From: Ktedonobacter robiniae
Lineage (GTDB): Bacteria > Chloroflexota > Ktedonobacteria > Ktedonobacterales > Ktedonobacteraceae
Reading direction: 5' to 3'
Length of the DNA stretch: 64,000 bases
Assembly: GCF_016587375.1 (NCBI RefSeq)
Contig: NZ_BNJG01000002.1
Coordinates: 496,001-560,000, forward strand
In this document: one piece after another, positions 47,704-56,982 of the stretch
Layout of the letters: every line of letters begins with the position of its first letter
Numbering within the stretch: position 1 is the stretch's first letter
Translations under genes and position numbers: made by a program
The notes under the pieces: model-generated
What the model was told of the DNA's origin: nothing
Seen by the model: the letters and a program-made list of their open reading frames with translations, nothing else
Database searches by the model: none

Positions 47704-48264
47704 TTATTTCACTACACGAAACGAGAGGTGCGTTGCTCCCGGCGTCTCCAGCGTGCGGATGTGTTCCAGGTGGATCGGCTGTGAGCCAAGGTGATCAAAG
47801 AGGCGCACGCCTTCACCCAGCAGGACATGGGCCACGCTCATATTGATTTCGTCGAGCAGGCCCGCCCGCAGGGCCTGTTGAACCGCGCTGGCGCCGTGCA
47901 GGGCAATATTTTTCTCGCCGGCAAGCTCCCTGGCTTTGGCAAGCGCGCTCTCGATGCCCTCGGTGACAAAGTAATATTGCGTCTGGCCTTGTTTCAGGGG
48001 TTCGCGCGCTTGCGACTGCATGACAACCACCGGACCGGGTAGAGGCGTGCCATCAGGCATGATCCACCCCTGCTCATTGTCAATCTGATGAAAGCTTCGG
48101 TGTCCCATGATGACCACGCCGCCCTCGCTAAACTGGTCGCCTATAACCTCATAGAAATGCTCCATCGCACGCCCCATCCAGGCGAAGACCTCCGAGACAT
48201 CATCGTTTTTGTCGGCGATGAAGCCATCGAGCGAGACCGAAAGGCCAAAGGTAACTTTTCCCAT
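47704..48264 (-). CDS. Dihydrofolate reductase-family (RibD_C) protein
   Basis: 186 residues from the ATG at 48264 (AAAGGAGAACCC upstream). GLSVSLDGFIADKNDD, VVIMGHRSFHQ, IALHGASAVQQALRAGLLDEINMSVAHVLLGEGVRLFDHL are the family's NADPH- and core motifs. Last gene of the ArsR operon; not a housekeeping folA. Stop codon abuts the 27-bp hairpin. Confidence 0.88.
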   Translation of the reverse strand: MGKVTFGLSVSLDGFIADKNDDVSEVFAWMGRAMEHFYEVIGDQFSEGGVVIMGHRSFHQIDNEQGWIMPDGTPLPGPVVVMQSQAREPLKQGQTQYYFVTEGIESALAKARELAGEKNIALHGASAVQQALRAGLLDEINMSVAHVLLGEGVRLFDHLGSQPIHLEHIRTLETPGATHLSFRVVK

Positions 48265-48275
48265 AGGGTTCTCCT

Positions 48276-48764
48276 TTACATCTTTTCCAGCAATTCTGTA
48301 AGCCGCTCGTAGGAATCGTTGAGCCCCTCTTCCATGCCGCTCTGCAGCATCCCATCGCGGTCGGCGACCGACTGGAAGACGGATTGAGCAGTGAGCCTGG
48401 TTCTGCCTCCGGGCAATACTTCCAGGGTGAGCGTCTCGAGACATACGTGGCCCGCTTCCGGCAGCCCTTCAAACTCGAAGGTGTCGATAATGCGTTCGGG
48501 CGCGAGTATTTCGTGATAGACGCCGTGAAAGCCGTATTCGTTCCCATCAGGATCTCGATGGATAAAGCGCCATTGGCCGCCAGATTTCGCGTCCAGCTTA
48601 TCAACCAGGGTTGAAAGGCGTCTCGGCCCCCACCATTGCGGGACAAGCCCTGGATCGGTGAACGCTTGAAACACCAGTTCGCGCGTCGCGTCGAATTCGC
48701 GCGTGATGAGCATTTCCTGTTTCCCCGGTTCCGCGATAATGGTCGTTTTGTTCTTGTCTGCCAT
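48276..48764 (-). CDS. AHSA1/SRPBCC-domain protein
   Basis: 162 residues. MLITREFDATRELVFQAFTDPGLVPQWWGPRRLSTLVDKLDAKSGGQWRFIHRDPDGNEYGFHGVYHEI is the family signature; C-terminus GMLQSGMEEGLNDSYERLTELL. Third gene of the ArsR operon, 11 bases from the DHFR-like gene. Confidence 0.92.
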   Translation of the reverse strand: MADKNKTTIIAEPGKQEMLITREFDATRELVFQAFTDPGLVPQWWGPRRLSTLVDKLDAKSGGQWRFIHRDPDGNEYGFHGVYHEILAPERIIDTFEFEGLPEAGHVCLETLTLEVLPGGRTRLTAQSVFQSVADRDGMLQSGMEEGLNDSYERLTELLEKM

Positions 48765-48793
48765 TTCTCCTGTATTTCCTTCCTTTCGGCTCT

Positions 48794-49369
48794 TTAGCGT
48801 GGCCGGTAATGCGCGCGCATCACACCGGACCTGTAGGTCTTCACGCTTACCAGATCCAGGTTGACTCTGCTGGTGAACAAGCTCTGCCCCTGGCCGATGG
48901 TGACGGGATGGACTGCCAGTACGTACTCGTCAACCAGGCCAAGGCGCACAAACGTTTGCGCGGTGCGAATGCCGCCGGGCACGCCCAGGGCACGCCCAGG
49001 CTTTTGCTTGATCTTTTGCACTGTTTCAATCAGTTCGTCATCGCTCTTCACTACGAGCAGCTCTGTATTCTCCCACGCAAGTTTTTCTTCCTTGTTCGAG
49101 AGAATAAACGCGTGTAATCTGTTCACAGCCTGCGCGATGGCGCGTTCCTCCTTTGAGGCCGCAGGGTTTTGTGCGACGCCCAGCCAGTAGGGAATCATCC
49201 CGGAGGCCGTTGGATAGCCAATAAACCCATCATCGACTCCTTGAAAGAAGGTAACCATGTCATCGTTGAGCTCCTGGTCCGGCGCCTGCGACATCCAGTC
49301 CAGTTCGCCGTTCGGCCCGCAAAAGAAGCCATCCAGCGTCATCGTCAGAGTGAGAACAACTTTTCTCAT
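48794..49369 (-). CDS. Dihydrofolate reductase-family (RibD_C) protein
   Basis: 191 residues. VVLTLTMTLDGFFCGPNGELDWM, GFIGYPTASGMIPYW, LGVPGGIRTAQTFVRLGLVDEYVLAVHPVTIGQGQSLF. Second gene of the operon, 27 bases after arsR. Confidence 0.88.
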   Translation of the reverse strand: MRKVVLTLTMTLDGFFCGPNGELDWMSQAPDQELNDDMVTFFQGVDDGFIGYPTASGMIPYWLGVAQNPAASKEERAIAQAVNRLHAFILSNKEEKLAWENTELLVVKSDDELIETVQKIKQKPGRALGVPGGIRTAQTFVRLGLVDEYVLAVHPVTIGQGQSLFTSRVNLDLVSVKTYRSGVMRAHYRPR

Positions 49370-49396
49370 GGCGTCCTCCTTATTTTGTTCATGTTC

Positions 49397-49735
49397 TCAT
49401 TTCTCTTTTTGCTCATTCTGCGCGCGCTTCTGCTTCTCAGCTTCTAGCACTCTGTCCAGTGCCCCGAAACGCTCTTCCCACCTCTGCCTCGTCTGCTGGA
49501 CCCACTGTTCAAATTGGGACAGCGTCTGTGGATTGAGGCTGTACAGGTGCTTCTGCGCGCGTTTTTCCATCACTACCAGTCTGGCCTCGCGCAGGACTTT
49601 GAGGTGCTGCGAGATCGCCTGCGGGCTGATGGAAAACTGCTCGTAGATGTCGGTCGCGGTTAGCTCGCCGCGGCTGGCAAGGATCTCTAAAATGGCCCGT
49701 CGTGTCGGATCGGAGAGCGCAACAAACATATCCAT
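49397..49735 (-). CDS. ArsR-family repressor, probably leaderless
   Basis: 112 residues from the ATG at 49735. FVALSDPTRRAILEILASRGELTATDIYEQFSISPQAISQHLKVLREARLVVMEK is the winged HTH. The frame extends to 49753, but that upstream ATG falls before the -10 box. First gene of ArsR-DHFR-AHSA1-DHFR. Confidence 0.9.
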   Translation of the reverse strand: MDMFVALSDPTRRAILEILASRGELTATDIYEQFSISPQAISQHLKVLREARLVVMEKRAQKHLYSLNPQTLSQFEQWVQQTRQRWEERFGALDRVLEAEKQKRAQNEQKEK

Positions 49736-49741
49736 AGACAT

Positions 49742-49770
49742 ATTATAAACCATTCACTTAATTAAGGCAA
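49742..49770 (-). promoter_or_regulatory. Promoter of the ArsR-DHFR operon
   Basis: Minus strand TTGCCT (49765-49770), 17-base spacer, TATAAT (49742-49747); ATG seven bases on. The palindrome CTTAATTAAG (49757-49766) overlaps the -35 edge and spacer and could be the ArsR site. Confidence 0.65.
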
Positions 49771-49935
49771 AGCTTAAATATATTTTTACCAGAGCTTCTC
49801 AAAAGTCGCGCTCTGCTTTCCCCCTTTAGAACATATCTGATTTTCGGAGACCTCGCTCTCTCAGGTCAAGGTGTTCGCGCGACGAGCGCCGCAGGCGCGA
49901 GCAAGCAACTGCTATGGAGTTCAGACACACTCTGA
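49771..49935. other. Short gap
   Basis: No gene; probably includes the IS630 left end. A GC-rich palindromic patch lies near 49880-49900. Confidence 0.35.
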
Positions 49936-50876
49936 ATGGCCGCGAGTTCAATTCTTGTGAAGACCGCTGCAGGCCGCCCCTCAAAGAAAGGGGCAGCGCT
50001 GCACGCTGAACTCCTCCCTCAACTTAAAACTCATCCTGATGCGACCCTTGATGAGCATTGCCAGTGGTGGGAAGCCACGCATGGCATCCAGGTGAGTTCC
50101 GCGACCATGAGTCGGGCGATCACGCGTCTGAACTGGACTCGCAAGAAAAAGACGATCCGTGCGAGTGAGCAGAATGAGACCGACCGCGCTACCTGGCGCG
50201 AGCAAGCCAAAGAGCTGGATGCCAGCAAATTGGTGTTTCTTGATGAATGTGGCTCTAACATTGCCCTCACGCGCGTGTATGCTCGATCCCCTAAGGGGAC
50301 ACGCGTCTACGGTTCTGTTCCACGCAACAGGAGGGCGAATATCACGCTGCTCGCGTCGCTTTCGCTGCAAGGGATGGGTGAAGCGTTCATCCTGGAAGGC
50401 TCAGCGGATTCTGCGGTGTTTGAGCTGTATATTGGCTCATGGCCAACTTTGGTGAAAGCCCTTCAATAAAAGAGACTAAAACTCATTAGTTTACGCTGCA
50501 GAGAGCAGAGGCCTTTCTTCCGATAACCTCATGATTCACCAAACCTGGCCATGAGCCGTATATTGAGCAGATCCTGGCCCCAATTTTACCAGCCGGACAG
50601 ATTGTCATCCTGGACAATTTGAACACGCATGTGGGAGAAAAAGTGCGGCAGGACATCGAAGCACGAGGATGTCAGCTCCTCTTTTTGCCCTCCTACTCTC
50701 CCGACTTGTCGCCGATCGAAGAGGCGTTTTCCAAACTCAAAGCCGTGTTACGCCGAGTGGGAGCACGCACTCCAGAAACTTTGCAAGAGGCGATCGGGCA
50801 AGCTCTTCTTACGATCACCCCGCAGGACGCTCACGGATGGTTTACACATTGCGGATACCGTTCAGATGCGTGCTGA
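49936..50876 (+). pseudogene. IS630-family transposase interrupted by a MITE
   Basis: Left part: KKGAALHAELLPQLKTHPDATLDEHCQWWEATHGIQVSSATMSRAI (HTH), then LVFLDECGSNIALTRVYARSPKG (first catalytic Asp). It breaks at ELYI (50433). After 131 extra bases it resumes EQILAPILPAGQIVILDNLNTHVGEKVR (second Asp) and LLFLPSYSPDLSPIEEAFSKLK (third, Glu). Joined, it is exactly 270 codons with a complete DDE triad. The first HTH of full-length IS630 enzymes is absent at the N-terminus, so the 5' end may also be lost. Confidence 0.88.
50434..50557. mobile_element. 124-bp MITE with 7-bp target duplication
   Basis: Terminal inverted repeats of 23 bases (GGCTCATGGCCA...TTGGTGAA) with two mismatches. Flanked by GTATATT at 50427-50433 and 50558-50564. 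No coding capacity. Inserted in the IS630 transposase gene. Confidence 0.85.
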
Positions 50877-51243
50877 GACGGTTCCTTGTTTTTCGGTGGA
50901 AAAAGCAAGGTATGGTGTAAAGAGAAAGCAAAGAAGATCATGTCGTTCGTCGAGATTAATGGCGCGTATCTGCCAGTAAGTGATGGCGTCTGTAGAGATT
51001 AGAATCACTCCTAGCCTCGTCTGACCCAAAAAGAGGCTCTGAACCATAATATGGCATGTCATCTTATCTCATCTATTTTAGCGTTCTTCAGAAAGGACAC
51101 AATGACCAACTTTATTTCCATAAAATGGCGCGTATCTGTTGGAAGCCTCTCTCGAAGCGGCACAATTTTTTGCCACCATAAAGTGGCGCGAGATTTTAAT
51201 AATAGATGAGTAGTAAACAAGGCGAAGAGTAGTCAGATTTGGG
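50877..51243. other. Gap, nothing recognised
   Basis: No gene. A word ATGGCGCGTATCTG occurs twice (about 50959 and 51125) in otherwise unremarkable sequence. Confidence 0.35.
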
Positions 51244-51353
51244 GGTCATGCACACTTTTGGTGGAAAACCTCATCAACAATTGAAAGAAAAAAGCTTGAG
51301 TAGCTACTGTGGCGATCTCTTGTTGTGCTTTTCCACCAAAAGTGTGCATGACC
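51244..51353. repeat. 110-bp element with 25-bp perfect terminal inverted repeats
   Basis: Arms 51244-51268 and 51329-51353 are perfect reverse complements; 60-base centre without coding capacity. Looks like a small MITE or a long-loop hairpin 3' of the flavoprotein gene. Confidence 0.6.
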
Positions 51354-51424
51354 AAATTTCTTGTGATAGATTTTTGCAGTGATCCTAGCCCCACCTCATG
51401 TGGTGTCTGGAGTCCAAGCCAATT

Positions 51425-52846
51425 TCAGCGAGTGGTTGGTAAAGACTGATGGAAGTGGAACACGTTGTGGCGGTCGTACAGGTACTTTACCTCAAGAAGG
51501 CGTTCGTAGTTGGCTCCGTAATAGGCGTGACCCCAATCAGCCAGGTTGGGATCGGGGAAGTTAGGAAACACGTGGCCTGTCCCCCAACCTCGTACGGTTT
51601 GCCACGAGCGGTTCGCCCAGCGTTCTGCAGCGAGTTTCTCATGAGCCTCGGCGGAAACTTCGACGGCCGCTGTGTGCTTGAGCCAATAGCGCCCGTCGCG
51701 ATGCGCGAAGGCAGTGGCGTCAGCCGGAACGCGATTGTACGCGCCACCCCACGCAGAGAAGTTGAGTTCGCGGAACGAGCCCGGCACTCTTTCTCTTGTC
51801 AGATTGTCAACAAGGGCGACGACAGCTTCGGGGGGCAAGGGCTGAGCAAAGAATTCAGACTTGATGGCCTCATATCGGCGTTTGGTGTTAGGCGCGCGTG
51901 GCACCTCCAGCCGTTCGCCAGCCCGATCGGCCCAGTGACGAAGGGTCTGCTGGTAGGTCATCTCCTCTACGAGCGTTGAGGTCGGCGAGGTAGAGAGACG
52001 GGCGGTGAATGCCTCGAGCAACTCCAACGTGTCAGATCGAGTCCCAAGGTTCATCCCAAACAGTTCACACGACGGCGGTTCCGTGGGATCTTCGCTGGCT
52101 CGCAGATCGAGGCTGGCCGCCATTTCGGAAGGCGCGCCTCCTGCCCAACCAAGCCAGGCGTCCACGACCCGAGCAGCGTGGGAAAAAGGCCATGTCAAGC
52201 GAAAGATCGTCGCGACCTGTGGGGCGGGGAGGGTCTGGAAGAGGAGTTCGACGACCACTCCGAAGTGCCCGGTCCCAGCGCCGCGCAGCGCCCAGAACAA
52301 GTCCTGGTGGTGACCCTCATCGCAGGAGAGAATCCGACCGTCAGCCACAACGATCTTTGCTCCGATAAGGTGGTCTGATGTCAGACCATACTTGCGGCCC
52401 AGCCAGCCCAGACCTCCGCCGAGAGTGAGTCCAGCAATGCCAACCGACGGGCATGACCCTCCAGGAATGGTCATACCATTGGCCAGCAGCATACTATAGA
52501 CCTCACCAAGCCTGGCACCGGCCCCAATTCTGGCAGTCCCGTTGGACAGGGATACGGAGTTGATGGCCGACACATCGATCAGCAGTCCTGGCGTCGACGA
52601 GCGGCCCGCGAAGCAGTGGCCCCCGCATCGCGTCGCCGTCTCAAGGCGGAGACTTCGGATGAAACCAACGGTCTGCGTCACATCGGCTGGTGTGGAGCAG
52701 AGGACGACTCCTTGGGGCTGAATGTGATCGAAGCGCGCATTGTTCAATTTCGGGAGGGCAGTGTACTCGAAAGATCCTGGCTCGATCACTAAGCCGTCAA
52801 TTTTTGAACGCAAGTCGTCAAGATGAAGAGAGGATTGGTTCATCAC
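51425..52846 (-). CDS. FAD-linked oxidoreductase (berberine-bridge type)
   Basis: 473 residues. RCGGHCFAGRSSTPGLLIDVS (His for 8-alpha FAD link) and PGGSCPSVGIAGLTLGGGLGWLGRKYGLTSDHL (Cys in the place of the 6-S-cysteinyl link) suggest a bicovalent flavin. The BBE tail YYGANYERLLEVKYLYDRHNVFHFHQSL is complete. Such enzymes oxidise sugars or secondary metabolites with O2. There is no signal peptide. It stands alone on the minus strand beside the DHFR cluster. Confidence 0.93.
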   Translation of the reverse strand: MMNQSSLHLDDLRSKIDGLVIEPGSFEYTALPKLNNARFDHIQPQGVVLCSTPADVTQTVGFIRSLRLETATRCGGHCFAGRSSTPGLLIDVSAINSVSLSNGTARIGAGARLGEVYSMLLANGMTIPGGSCPSVGIAGLTLGGGLGWLGRKYGLTSDHLIGAKIVVADGRILSCDEGHHQDLFWALRGAGTGHFGVVVELLFQTLPAPQVATIFRLTWPFSHAARVVDAWLGWAGGAPSEMAASLDLRASEDPTEPPSCELFGMNLGTRSDTLELLEAFTARLSTSPTSTLVEEMTYQQTLRHWADRAGERLEVPRAPNTKRRYEAIKSEFFAQPLPPEAVVALVDNLTRERVPGSFRELNFSAWGGAYNRVPADATAFAHRDGRYWLKHTAAVEVSAEAHEKLAAERWANRSWQTVRGWGTGHVFPNFPDPNLADWGHAYYGANYERLLEVKYLYDRHNVFHFHQSLPTTR

Positions 52847-52936
52847 TTGTCTCCTTTCAATGCTTCAGAAAAGATCAGACGCCTTCGCACTTCAGACAAG
52901 GGGCTTTCGAGAAACGTCCCCACTCTCGGTTTCAGC

Positions 52937-53548
52937 CTATTCTCCAACCGTCCTCCCCGTGGCAACCTCGCCCGCTCGCTCCAGATTGGTGACAATGACC
53001 CCAATTGGTGTAACCAGACTCTTCGAAACCTTGAATGCCGCCGGAATCGTGCCTTGCGCGAACAGACGTTTGCCTGTCCCCAGCGTAATCGGATAGATTT
53101 TCAGCCAGAAGGCATCGATCAAATCGTGTGTGAGCAGCGTCTGGATCAGATTGGCGCTACCATAGATAAAGATGTGAGGACCACCTTATTGTTTGAGCTT
53201 GCGGACTTCCTCGGCAACCTCGCCCTTTAAGAAGACGGACTTTTTCCACTCATGGGAGGTAAGCGTCTTGGAGACCACATACTTGGTCGCGTCGTTGATG
53301 CCCGGTCCTGGTCCTTGCTCCGCATGAGAAGGCCAGTACGACGCGAAGATGCCAAAGGTTTTTCTTCCCAAAAGGAGATCAAAGGGGTCGCGCAATTCCT
53401 CATCGAGGACCTTGTCCAGAACTTCCTCAAGATAGGGAGCCTGCCATCCACCGTAGGGAAATCCGCCGCTGGTGTCCTCAAGAGGCCCGCCAGGAGCCTG
53501 GATCACGCCATCGACGGTGATAAAAGACAGGACAATCAGTTTTCGCAT
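52937..53548 (-). pseudogene. Dihydrofolate reductase-family gene with in-frame TAA
   Basis: From the ATG at 53548: LIVLSFITVDGVIQAPGGP, LLLGRKTFGIFASYW, KYVVSKTLTSHEWKKS. After EEVRKLKQ comes TAA (53186-53188). The same frame continues GGPHIFIYGSANLIQTLLTHDLIDAFWLKIYPITLGTGKRLF to the stop at 52937. A CAA to TAA change best explains it. Otherwise a full-length gene of 203 codons. Confidence 0.85.
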
Positions 53549-53913
53549 AGTTGTTCGTTTCTTCCTTTTGCTGCTCGCGCGATGCTGGTAAGTATCTCTC
53601 AACAAGAGGCCAACATGCGTGGAAAATCGGCCATGTACTGACTTTATGAGCTGGTGTCAGCACTCTGATTCCCCTTGTTGCGCCTGGGAGAGCAATGCCA
53701 GGAAACCAACGCTGGTGCGGGACACATGCCTCTTTGTATCCGATCAGCCAGTTCAGGCCTGTACCTGGCAGAGCCCCGCATCCATCCGTGCGGGAGTGTA
53801 CATACGGTGAGCCCGCTACTCCCACGCAGTCGGGACTTGCCCGGAAGGAAACGATTGGACGCCTCGTGCGGCACCTACGTCACGTGTTCAGGCGGGCGTG
53901 GCCGTTTCGTGAC
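53549..53913. other. Gap, possible element-end remnant
   Basis: No gene. A hairpin CCCGCA...TGCGGG followed by AGTGTAC (about 53777-53800) faintly resembles the TnpB-element ends seen elsewhere here. Confidence 0.3.
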
Positions 53914-54492
53914 TCAGGATGGTCGGTAGACCTGGATCGTCACGCCGCTTGGGGTGGCCCGCGAGGAAACCAGTTCGAGCGCCCTTTCCCGGCCGGTGTC
54001 AGGGAACAGCCGCGTGCCCTGTCCGACGATCACAGGGAAGGTAAATAGGTTCATCTCATCGACAAGGTCGTTGTTGAGCAACCACCGGAACAGGGCACCG
54101 CAGCCGTGCACCTGCAGTTCACGTCCTGGCCTGGCTTTCAACTCGCGGATGGCAGCCGCGACCGAACTTGCGAGGACGGTCGTATTCGTCCACCGCGGGT
54201 CGGTGAGTGTGGTCGATGCCACGTACTTGGGCTTCGTGTTCAACGCTGTCCAGATTGGGCTGTCGCCCGGATCGTCCCACGTTCCCCAGGAGCCGGCGAA
54301 GATCTCGTAGGTCCGCCGACCGAACAAGAACGCGTCGGCGCGCAGGTAGATCTCGTCCATGACCTTCCCGGCTTCGTTGTCGAAATGGGCCCATCCGCCG
54401 CGCTCGAATACCCCGCGCTCGTCCTCTTCCGGCCCGCCGGGTCCTTGCATCACTCCGTCAACGGAGATCTGCGTGGTGGTCGTCAGTTTCAT
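53914..54492 (-). CDS. Dihydrofolate reductase-family (RibD_C) protein
   Basis: 192 residues; AGAAAGGACG before the ATG. TQISVDGVMQGPGGPEEDERGVFERGGWAHF, AFLFGRRTYEIFAGSW, LQVHGCGALFRWLLNNDLVDEMNLFTFPVIVGQGTRLFPDTG. A tandem duplicate of the next gene upstream, with the same leader AGAAAGGACGAAC. GC content is visibly higher than its surroundings, which may mean recent transfer of the pair. Confidence 0.9.
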   Translation of the reverse strand: MKLTTTTQISVDGVMQGPGGPEEDERGVFERGGWAHFDNEAGKVMDEIYLRADAFLFGRRTYEIFAGSWGTWDDPGDSPIWTALNTKPKYVASTTLTDPRWTNTTVLASSVAAAIRELKARPGRELQVHGCGALFRWLLNNDLVDEMNLFTFPVIVGQGTRLFPDTGRERALELVSSRATPSGVTIQVYRPS

Positions 54493-54544
54493 ATGTTCGT
54501 CCTTTCTCTCATGTTGGTCCTACTCGTCATGATCGCGCTGGTAG

Positions 54545-55156
54545 TTACTTGGCGTATTTCGGGCGCCCGGCCGGTCGATAGACCTGGAGCGTTATGCCCT
54601 TGGGGAAGGCTCGCGCTTCGACTAGGTCAAGCGCTAGGTCAGGGCCGGTGTCAGGGAACAGCCGCATGCCCTGGCCAACGACCACGGGGCAGACGAGCAG
54701 GGTGATCTCGTCGACGAGGTCGTTCTCGAGCAGCCACCGGATCAGGGTGCCGCTGCCGTGCACCTGGAGTTCACCCCCGGGCTTAGCCTTCAGTTCCCGG
54801 ATGGCCGCCGCGACCCGACTTGCGAGGATGGTCGTGTCCGCCCATTGCGGGTGAGTGAGTGTGTTCGATACCACATACTTGGGCCGCGTGTTCAAGGCAC
54901 CTACGATGGGGTTCTCTAGATCTTTCCTCACGCCCCAGTAGTCGGCGAAGAGCTCGTAGGTCAGCCGACCGAACAGGAACGCGTCGGCGCGCTGGTAGAA
55001 CTCGTTGACGAACGTCAAGACCTCGTTGTCGAACAGCGGTCTGGCCCATCCGCCGCGCTCGAAATGGAACACTCTGCCGCCGCGATTCTCATCCGGCCCG
55101 CCGTTTCCCTGCACCACTCCATCGACGGAGATCTGCGTATTGGTCGTTAGTTTCAT
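54545..55156 (-). CDS. Dihydrofolate reductase-family (RibD_C) protein, tandem paralogue
   Basis: 203 residues from the ATG at 55156 (AGAAAGGACGAACCC). TQISVDGVVQGNGGPDENR, AFLFGRLTYELFADYW, LQVHGSGTLIRWLLENDLVDEITLLVCPVVVGQGMRLFPDTG. 52-base gap to its paralogue downstream. Confidence 0.9.
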   Translation of the reverse strand: MKLTTNTQISVDGVVQGNGGPDENRGGRVFHFERGGWARPLFDNEVLTFVNEFYQRADAFLFGRLTYELFADYWGVRKDLENPIVGALNTRPKYVVSNTLTHPQWADTTILASRVAAAIRELKAKPGGELQVHGSGTLIRWLLENDLVDEITLLVCPVVVGQGMRLFPDTGPDLALDLVEARAFPKGITLQVYRPAGRPKYAK

Positions 55157-55409
55157 GGGTTCGTCCTTTCTCTCGTGAATGAGTGCGAGTAAGAACCATT
55201 GTTTGGCCCTTGATGCACCGAAAAATTCAAAGCTTCTGCTTTCCATGCTTTGATTGCTCATACAAGCGTTGCTCTGGTGTTCGCCACCATTGTTGCAGCA
55301 AATGGTCGTTGTCCGTTCGCTCCCGGCGTTCTCGCTTGGCCTGTGGCATATGTGCAGCTCCCGCGCTTGGCCGACAAGTTAACGCTCGTGCGTTCCCTGT
55401 GGTGTTTCA
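55157..55409. other. Gap, nothing recognised
   Basis: No supportable gene or clear structure. Confidence 0.35.
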
Positions 55410-55862
55410 TCAGGCTGCGTGCCGCCGACCCTGCCGCTCTTGCCAGATCTTCACCAGGAGGAGAACGAGAAGCACGCCTTCCACAATATTCACTGAATAG
55501 TCCATCAGACCCTCGTTACTGCGGTTCCCAAGGAGATACCACAGAAGCATCGTCAGGGCCGTATAGCCGATCAGGAGAAAGCCTGTGATGCGCCGAACAG
55601 GCTGGAGCGCTGGCAGATAAAGCGCGCTCACCAGTGCCAGATAGCCCAGACCATTGAGAATGAACAGGATCGCAAACATCTGCACGCCCGGTGCTGCTTT
55701 TGCACTGCTCGCCATCCACTCAAACAGGTAGTAAGCCAGGTAGAAGTGGTAGATCGCAGCGTACGCAGTAAGCATCATAATCGCCACTGGCAAGAGGCCC
55801 AGGCGTTGCAGCCCAGTTCTTCTCTTTCCATTGGTCAGTTGAATGTTCACGGTATTCCTCAT
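55410..55862 (-). CDS. Four-helix membrane protein
   Basis: 150 residues from the ATG at 55862 (GGAGAACACTC). Four hydrophobic segments: LGLLPVAIMMLTAYAAIYHF, VQMFAILFILNGLGYLALVSAL, ITGFLLIGYTALTMLLWYLLG and VNIVEGVLLVLLLVKIW. No family recognised with confidence; similar small membrane proteins of unknown role are common in Chloroflexota. Confidence 0.75.
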   Translation of the reverse strand: MRNTVNIQLTNGKRRTGLQRLGLLPVAIMMLTAYAAIYHFYLAYYLFEWMASSAKAAPGVQMFAILFILNGLGYLALVSALYLPALQPVRRITGFLLIGYTALTMLLWYLLGNRSNEGLMDYSVNIVEGVLLVLLLVKIWQERQGRRHAA

Positions 55863-56153
55863 GAGTGTTCTCCTTCGGTGTTGCTCTTGTTTCCTTGCAA
55901 TTTGCAAGTATTCTTGCGAAAGTATTCCAAAATGCGGAAATGATCATGTTCTACGTCAGTAATCGGTGTAGATCCTGGAATTGGGTGCAGTCATCTCTGT
56001 ACCAGTCTCTCTTGGGAATGGGTAGAGGGGAGACGCTCTTTCCCTCCTCTCTTCCTCGAAGCATGAGACAGCCATCACCGCACTCCATGCTGGGATGTAC
56101 ATCTATAAGAGGCGCGCATCCACCTGATGAAAGGTGAATAATGTCGCCGCTGG
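55863..56153. other. Gap, nothing recognised
   Basis: No gene supported on either strand. Confidence 0.35.
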
Positions 56154-56669
56154 CTAGAAGCGCCAGCGGGTCGCGCCGTAAGGCTCGTCCGTCCCCAGGC
56201 CGACGACGGTCACAGGAACGACTTCGTAGACGTCGTATGGGGGTGGACCCCCGCCTGGCACCTCGTCATCAGCAGAGAAGACGCTCTTGCGCACAGTGGG
56301 GTGCCATCCCTGCGCGGCATACGCGTCGGCTATCCGCTGGAGTCTGGTTTCGTCGCTCACCCTCCTGGCCTCGCCTTCGACCACCAGGTCGAGTCCTGTG
56401 CTGGCGACGGTGATGACGCAGTGGGCATTGTGCGCGAGATTCTTCCTCGTGCGCGTGGTGGCGCCTGCCACAAAGGAGAAGGCGCCATCCACCCAGACCG
56501 TCCATACTGGCATGACATGCGGCCTGCCATCGGGACGTACAGTTGCCAGCCAATGGGTTGGCGAAATGCCCGCATCCTCCTCCAAGCGCTCGCGCACCCG
56601 CTCCCATGCAATGGTCGGGACACCAGAGCCATCGAGGTTCACCTCGTCCACCGGTTGCTTCTTAGCCAT
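56154..56669 (-). CDS. Pyridoxamine 5'-phosphate oxidase-like flavin/F420 protein
   Basis: 171 residues. HWLATVRPDGRPHVMPVWTVWVDGAFSFVAGATTRTRKNLAHNAHCVITV is the PNPOx split barrel; VVEGEARRVSDETRLQRIADAYAAQGW follows the family. Proteins of this branch in actinobacteria and Chloroflexota often use F420 or flavin. Single gene. Confidence 0.88.
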   Translation of the reverse strand: MAKKQPVDEVNLDGSGVPTIAWERVRERLEEDAGISPTHWLATVRPDGRPHVMPVWTVWVDGAFSFVAGATTRTRKNLAHNAHCVITVASTGLDLVVEGEARRVSDETRLQRIADAYAAQGWHPTVRKSVFSADDEVPGGGPPPYDVYEVVPVTVVGLGTDEPYGATRWRF

Positions 56670-56982
56670 CTCTGCTCTCCTTCATGATGCGTTCTGGAAC
56701 TCATCCTGGTGCTCGATTTTTTTGCTCCCCGGCGCGTCCCCTGATCTTGGGGACCTGCTTGCTTCTGGGTCCTCACCCGGGTTCACTCCTCACTCACAGT
56801 GTACGTCGAGAAGCGGGCCAAACACATCGTTCGCAGGAGGTATTTGTGTCGCGGGGAAAAGCGGGGAAGGTCTAGTTCGAAGGAACTAGACGGTGCTTGA
56901 GGAACATCGAGTGTTCATGCCCCCTGCACTTCTCGAGGGTTGACCAGGCCGCAAGAGGTGGGCAACCTCTCATGCATGGTCT
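56670..56982. other. Gap, nothing recognised
   Basis: Downstream of the large LuxR gene; a CTAGTTC...GAACTAG short inverted repeat (56871-56889) may be part of its terminator. Confidence 0.4.

Noticed and set aside
49936..50469. Treating the IS630 halves as two separate genes
   Set aside because: Removing the MITE and one target copy gives a single continuous transposase frame.
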